Source: Hyphomicrobiales bacterium (GTDB lineage: Bacteria; Pseudomonadota; Alphaproteobacteria; Rhizobiales; HXMU1428-3). From it: DNA of 64,000 nt. The stretch lies in contig JAJFHX010000043.1 in the NCBI GenBank assembly GCA_021775425.1, positions 62,001 through 126,000 on the forward strand, given 5' to 3'. Shown here piece by piece: positions 60,723 to 64,000 of this stretch. The notes under the pieces were generated by a model. It did not search any database. It was not told the DNA's origin and saw only the letters and a list, made by a program, of their open reading frames with translations. The first letter of the stretch is position 1, and the number at the start of each line of letters is the position of its first letter. Position numbers and translations under genes: made by a program.

Positions 60723-61996
60723 ACCTGCTCTCTTTGACATTCCGGTTAACCTGGCAAAGCCTCATGAACCGAAAGGGCACGGCGTTGCTGACTGTGCTTT
60801 CAATCGCTCTTTCAGTGATTTTATTGCTCGGTGTTGAGAAGGTCCGCATCGGTGCGAAAACCGCATTTCTGAATACCATTTCAGGAACGGATGTTGTGGT
60901 TGGTGCCCGGGCCGGCGCCGTGCAGCTGTTGCTTTATTCTGTGTTTCGGATGGGGGATGCGACGGCCAATATCAGCTGGAAAAGTGTCAAAGATATCGAA
61001 AAACGGGCTGATGTTAAATGGGTTGTACCGATTGCGCTTGGCGATTCTCACAAGGGGTTTCGGGTGATGGGGACCAGTGCTGGCTATTTTAAGCATTTTA
61101 GGTACCGCCGCAATCTGCCGCTTCAATTTCAATCTGGCAAAGCATTTGATGATCTTTATGAAGCGGTGCTGGGTGCTGATGTGGCGAAAGAACTCGGCTA
61201 TAAATTAGGTGATAAAATTGTCGTCGCTCATGGGGCCGGGCGGGTCAGCTTTGGGGCAACACATAAAGACAAACCCTTTATTGTCTCAGGCATCCTTACG
61301 CAAACCGGCACCCCGGTTGATCAGACGGTTCATGTCAGCATGGAGGCGATTGAGGCCATTCATGTTGGCTGGGAAGGCGGGGCTGCACCAAGAGGTGATA
61401 ACATAAAATCGGCAGATGCTGTCAGGCAAATGAACCTTGAACCCAAATCAGCGACGGCACTATTTGTTAAATTGAAATCTCGCATTGCGACTTTTTCTTT
61501 TCAGCGATATGTGAATAATTACAGGCAGGAACCTTTGACCGCTATTTTACCCGGGGTGGCTTTTGGCCAGCTTTGGTCAATACTGTCTTCAGTTGAGATC
61601 GCACTTTTGGTGATCTCTGTTATGGTGGTTTTTACTGCTTTTTTAGGGATGATGATTTCAATTCTGGCTTCATTAAATGAACGGCGCCGTGAGATTGCCA
61701 TTCTTCGCTCTGTCGGGGCGCGACCAGTTCATATATTCAATCTGTTTTTAGCCGAAGCTTTGTTACTTTCTTTTGCAGGGTTAATGATTGGGTTTGGCAC
61801 TGTTTATTTTCTAATGATTTTTGCGACGCCATTAATTGAACAAGCTACTGGATTATTCATTGAGCTAACTTACCCGGATGTTCGAGAATTTGGCCTGCTG
61901 CTGTTTATTTTATCAGGTGGTTTTCTGGCCGGGTTGCTGCCCGCTTTTCGGGCTTATAAAACATCACTTGCTGATGGTCTTATTATTCGTACTTAA
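60719..61996 (+). CDS. FtsX/MacB-type ABC transporter permease of the zinc operon
   Basis: A 425-residue membrane protein with one N-terminal helix (about residues 19-38), a large periplasmic MacB-like domain (about 45-270) and three C-terminal helices, the topology of FtsX/LolE-type permeases. The conserved loop LASLNERRREIAILRSVGARPVHIFNLFLAEALLLS is present. It overlaps the ATPase gene by four bases. Its partner proteins and the Zur-like site suggest zinc uptake, though this transporter class more often moves lipoproteins or peptides. Confidence 0.88.
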   Translation: MNLLSLTFRLTWQSLMNRKGTALLTVLSIALSVILLLGVEKVRIGAKTAFLNTISGTDVVVGARAGAVQLLLYSVFRMGDATANISWKSVKDIEKRADVKWVVPIALGDSHKGFRVMGTSAGYFKHFRYRRNLPLQFQSGKAFDDLYEAVLGADVAKELGYKLGDKIVVAHGAGRVSFGATHKDKPFIVSGILTQTGTPVDQTVHVSMEAIEAIHVGWEGGAAPRGDNIKSADAVRQMNLEPKSATALFVKLKSRIATFSFQRYVNNYRQEPLTAILPGVAFGQLWSILSSVEIALLVISVMVVFTAFLGMMISILASLNERRREIAILRSVGARPVHIFNLFLAEALLLSFAGLMIGFGTVYFLMIFATPLIEQATGLFIELTYPDVREFGLLLFILSGGFLAGLLPAFRAYKTSLADGLIIRT

Positions 61997-62012
61997 ACTG
62001 AGGTGTTTTGTG

Positions 62013-62570
62013 ATGAACAAATTTTTTAAATTACTGATGGTGTTGTTTGCCGGGCTTTTCATAACATCAACAACGCTACAGGCCAATCCGCTTACAATCA
62101 CATGGGAAGACCTTGAGCCAAAACAGGGCGCGGGGGCGGAACAAAAATTTGCCGAAGAAAACACCAGGGGACTGCCAGGCGTTAAGGAATTTGGTGGTGA
62201 CAAGGGTGAGCTTGAGCTCTTTTTAAAAGATCTCAAATTCATGAAAGACACGCAGCCAAAGGGGAACATGATCAATAAAGAGCTTCATGGCAAGGAAGTG
62301 CGCATAGCAGGTTATGTCACGCCTGTTGGGTTTGATAAAGGTGACGTTACTGAGTTTTTGTTTGTGCCTTATCTTGGGGCCTGTATTCACGTGCCGCCAC
62401 CGCCTGCTAACCAGATTGTATTTGTGAAAGATGCCAAGAATTTAAAGATGGAGCAGATGTATCAACCGATCTGGCTTACGGGTAAGCTTGAAGCGATACC
62501 TGTTTCTACTGCTTTGGCCAATGTGGGTTATTCGATGATTGGCCCGAAGATTAAGCCTTATAAGCAATAA
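62013..62570 (+). CDS. DUF3299 exported protein of the zinc operon
   Basis: A 185-residue exported protein with a signal peptide (cleavage near LQANP) and an OB-like DUF3299 body: LHGKEVRIAGYVTPVGF...VTEFLFVPYLGACIHVPPPPANQIVFV, with a single Cys and a His in GACIHVPPPP that could bind metal. I use the ATG at 62013, preceded by GAGG, 17 bp after the permease stop; the longer upstream frame lies inside the permease gene. It is the last gene before the terminator at 62614. Confidence 0.88.
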   Translation: MNKFFKLLMVLFAGLFITSTTLQANPLTITWEDLEPKQGAGAEQKFAEENTRGLPGVKEFGGDKGELELFLKDLKFMKDTQPKGNMINKELHGKEVRIAGYVTPVGFDKGDVTEFLFVPYLGACIHVPPPPANQIVFVKDAKNLKMEQMYQPIWLTGKLEAIPVSTALANVGYSMIGPKIKPYKQ

Positions 62571-62958
62571 GCTAAGCAAACTTTTATAAATTTTTCACCC
62601 TCCCCGGTGAAGAGGTCAGCCAATTCTGGCTGGCCTTTTTTGTTTTCACTCGCTTGTTTGAATTAAATTTTCTTTCCATTTTGTGAAACAAATTCTTTTG
62701 TATTGATTGTTTGTTATTTTTCCGTTCCGTGGTTACGATCATTCATCATATAGCCGCATAAGTCTTTGTAACATTCCAATTTAACTAAACTTACAAAGTG
62801 ACTACAGGACTTGTTTACAAAAGATTTGGCTGATTGTTAATTTTTAGTCATTGGTGTTTTCGTTGGTTCATTCAATGTTGATCTCGGTAAGCTGAGCCTC
62901 ATCGGATGAGACAGGTGTTCTGAATGCCATTACTTATTCTGTTGTGGAGGAATAATTC
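62571..62958. other. Intergenic region after the zinc operon
   Basis: Apart from the terminator at 62614-62642, the region is AT-rich and holds the promoter of the next gene, which I could not fix. No further gene was seen. Confidence 0.4.
62614..62642 (+). terminator. Terminator of the zinc operon
   Basis: GGTCAGCCA (62614-62622) pairs with TGGCTGGCC (62627-62635) with one G-T pair and a 4-nt loop, followed by six T. Confidence 0.88.
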
Positions 62959-64000
62959 TTTGAATTTAATGTCATTATTAGCTGCTCATAAAGAAAGCGG
63001 CAAAACAGTACGCGCTGGTGTGATCGGGGCAGGTAAATTCGGCTCTATGTTTTTAAGTCAGGTGCCAACGATTGACGGGCTTGAAGTTAGTGTCATCGCT
63101 GACCTTTCAATTGAACGGGCGAAAACCGCTTGCCGTAATGTTGGCTGGAGTGAAGCGCTTATTGAAGCGACTGATTATATTGAAGATGGGTCTGCCCTTT
63201 GCAGCCGTGATGATGTTGATGTGGTGATTGAGGCTACGGGCATTCCTGCCGCGGGTATTCACCATTGTCTTGCCGCGATTGATAATGGCAAACATATTAT
63301 TATGGTCAATGTTGAAGCTGATGTGCTGGCTGGCGCTGCCCTTGCCAAACGGGCGAAAGCGGCTGGTGTTGTTTATTCAATGGCCTATGGTGACCAGCCT
63401 TCGCTGGTTTCCGAAATGGTGGACTGGGCGCGGGCTACCGGATTTAAAGTCATCACAGTTGGTAAGGGTACAAAATATCTGCCGATCTACCATGATGTCA
63501 CGCCTGATGATGTCTGGACTTATTATGGCCTCAGCCCTGAAGAGGCGAAGGCTGCTAATATGAACCCGCAGATGTTCAACTCATTTCTTGATGGGACGAA
63601 ATCAGCAATTGAGATGTCTGCGATTGCCAATGCCTGTGATCTGGCTGTGCCGGATTCAGGCTTAATGTTTCCCCCTTGCGGTGTTGACGATCTTGCGCAA
63701 TTGCTGCGACCCAAATCAGTTGGGGGCATTACCGAACAGACGGGGACGGTTGAGGTTGTCTCTTCTCTCGAGCGGGATGGGCGCCCTGTATTCCGTGATC
63801 TGCGCTGGGGAGTTTATGCGGTTTTTGAAGCACCGAATGATTATGCTGCGGCTTGTTTTAAACAATATGGCCTGAAGACTGATGATAGTGGGCGATATTC
63901 AGCGATGTATAAACCTTATCACCTGATCGGGCTGGAGCTTAGCTTTTCTGTTCTTAATGCGGCGCTGCGCAATGAAGCGACCGGATATACCAAAGCCTTT
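62959..64000 (+). CDS. NAD(P)-binding homoserine dehydrogenase-like oxidoreductase (3' end outside window)
   Basis: At least 347 residues, still open at the window end. The N-terminal Rossmann motif is VRAGVIGAGKFGSMFLSQVP, followed by ISVIADLS-type second strand residues, DVDVVIEATGIPAAG and GKHIIMVNVEADVLAG, as in homoserine-dehydrogenase-like proteins. The middle part (GDQPSLVSEMVDWARATGFKVITVGKGTKYLP) is the oligomerisation/catalytic region of a group that often carries a C-terminal SAF domain. The start is a TTG with GGAGGA 8 nt upstream; an ATG nine bases later is too far from it. The exact substrate is unknown. Confidence 0.8.

Overview
The window looks like a moderately AT-rich alphaproteobacterium, most likely Hyphomicrobiales or a close relative. 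The outer segments carry a backbone order that I associate with that order: cobT, phytase-like protein, rpmB, DUF3108 protein, SUV3-like RNA helicase, S4 protein, fdxA, carD. No 16S rRNA or other species marker is present, so the assignment rests on protein families and gene order only.

Layout. (1) 1-15.3 kb is chromosomal backbone: the 3' end of cobT, ribosomal protein L28, MsrA, an Suv3-type helicase overlapping an S4-domain protein, 7Fe ferredoxin, a duplicated Cys-rich secreted protein, CarD, a nuclease-like OB-fold protein and a GNAT/nitrilase gene pair. It ends at a tRNA-Arg(CCT) gene. (2) 15.3-52.5 kb is a genomic island of about 37 kb inserted in that tRNA. A 44-bp copy of the tRNA 3' half bounds each end, a tyrosine integrase lies inside the right end, and repeated 9-bp AGTAAGCAC sites lie just inside both ends. 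(3) 52.5-64 kb is backbone again: the wreck of an RTX-type toxin/hydrolase operon beside the tRNA, an RlmD-like rRNA methyltransferase, a DUF2254 protein, small secreted proteins, a CPBP protease, a probable Zur-controlled zinc-uptake operon and the start of a homoserine-dehydrogenase-like gene.

The island is built of modules. From the left they are: a GIY-YIG gene cut by an IS481-type element; an AAA ATPase/AlpA/unknown-protein maintenance block; a two-component system followed by a seven-gene lipid-modification and redox cluster (FAD oxidoreductase, DUF1365, CFA-type methyltransferase, chalcone-isomerase-like, MFS, DUF3833, SDR); a phosphite uptake and oxidation locus (ptxABC divergent from ptxDE); a LysR/DoxX/glutathionyl-hydroquinone-reductase unit; and a nitrate-respiration block (nnrS, a NIT-CRP fusion regulator, narK1, narK2, narGHJI, a parvulin-like protein without its catalytic domain, and a beta-carbonic anhydrase).

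Together the island would give its host anaerobic nitrate respiration, use of phosphite as a phosphorus source and protection against oxidants or quinones. No conjugation genes are visible, so it looks integrative but not self-transmissible. The most notable items are the phosphite dehydrogenase with all four known active-site residues in place, the unusual nitrate-sensing CRP fusion beside perfect and near-perfect FNR/DNR-type boxes, and paired gene scars flanking the phosphite module.
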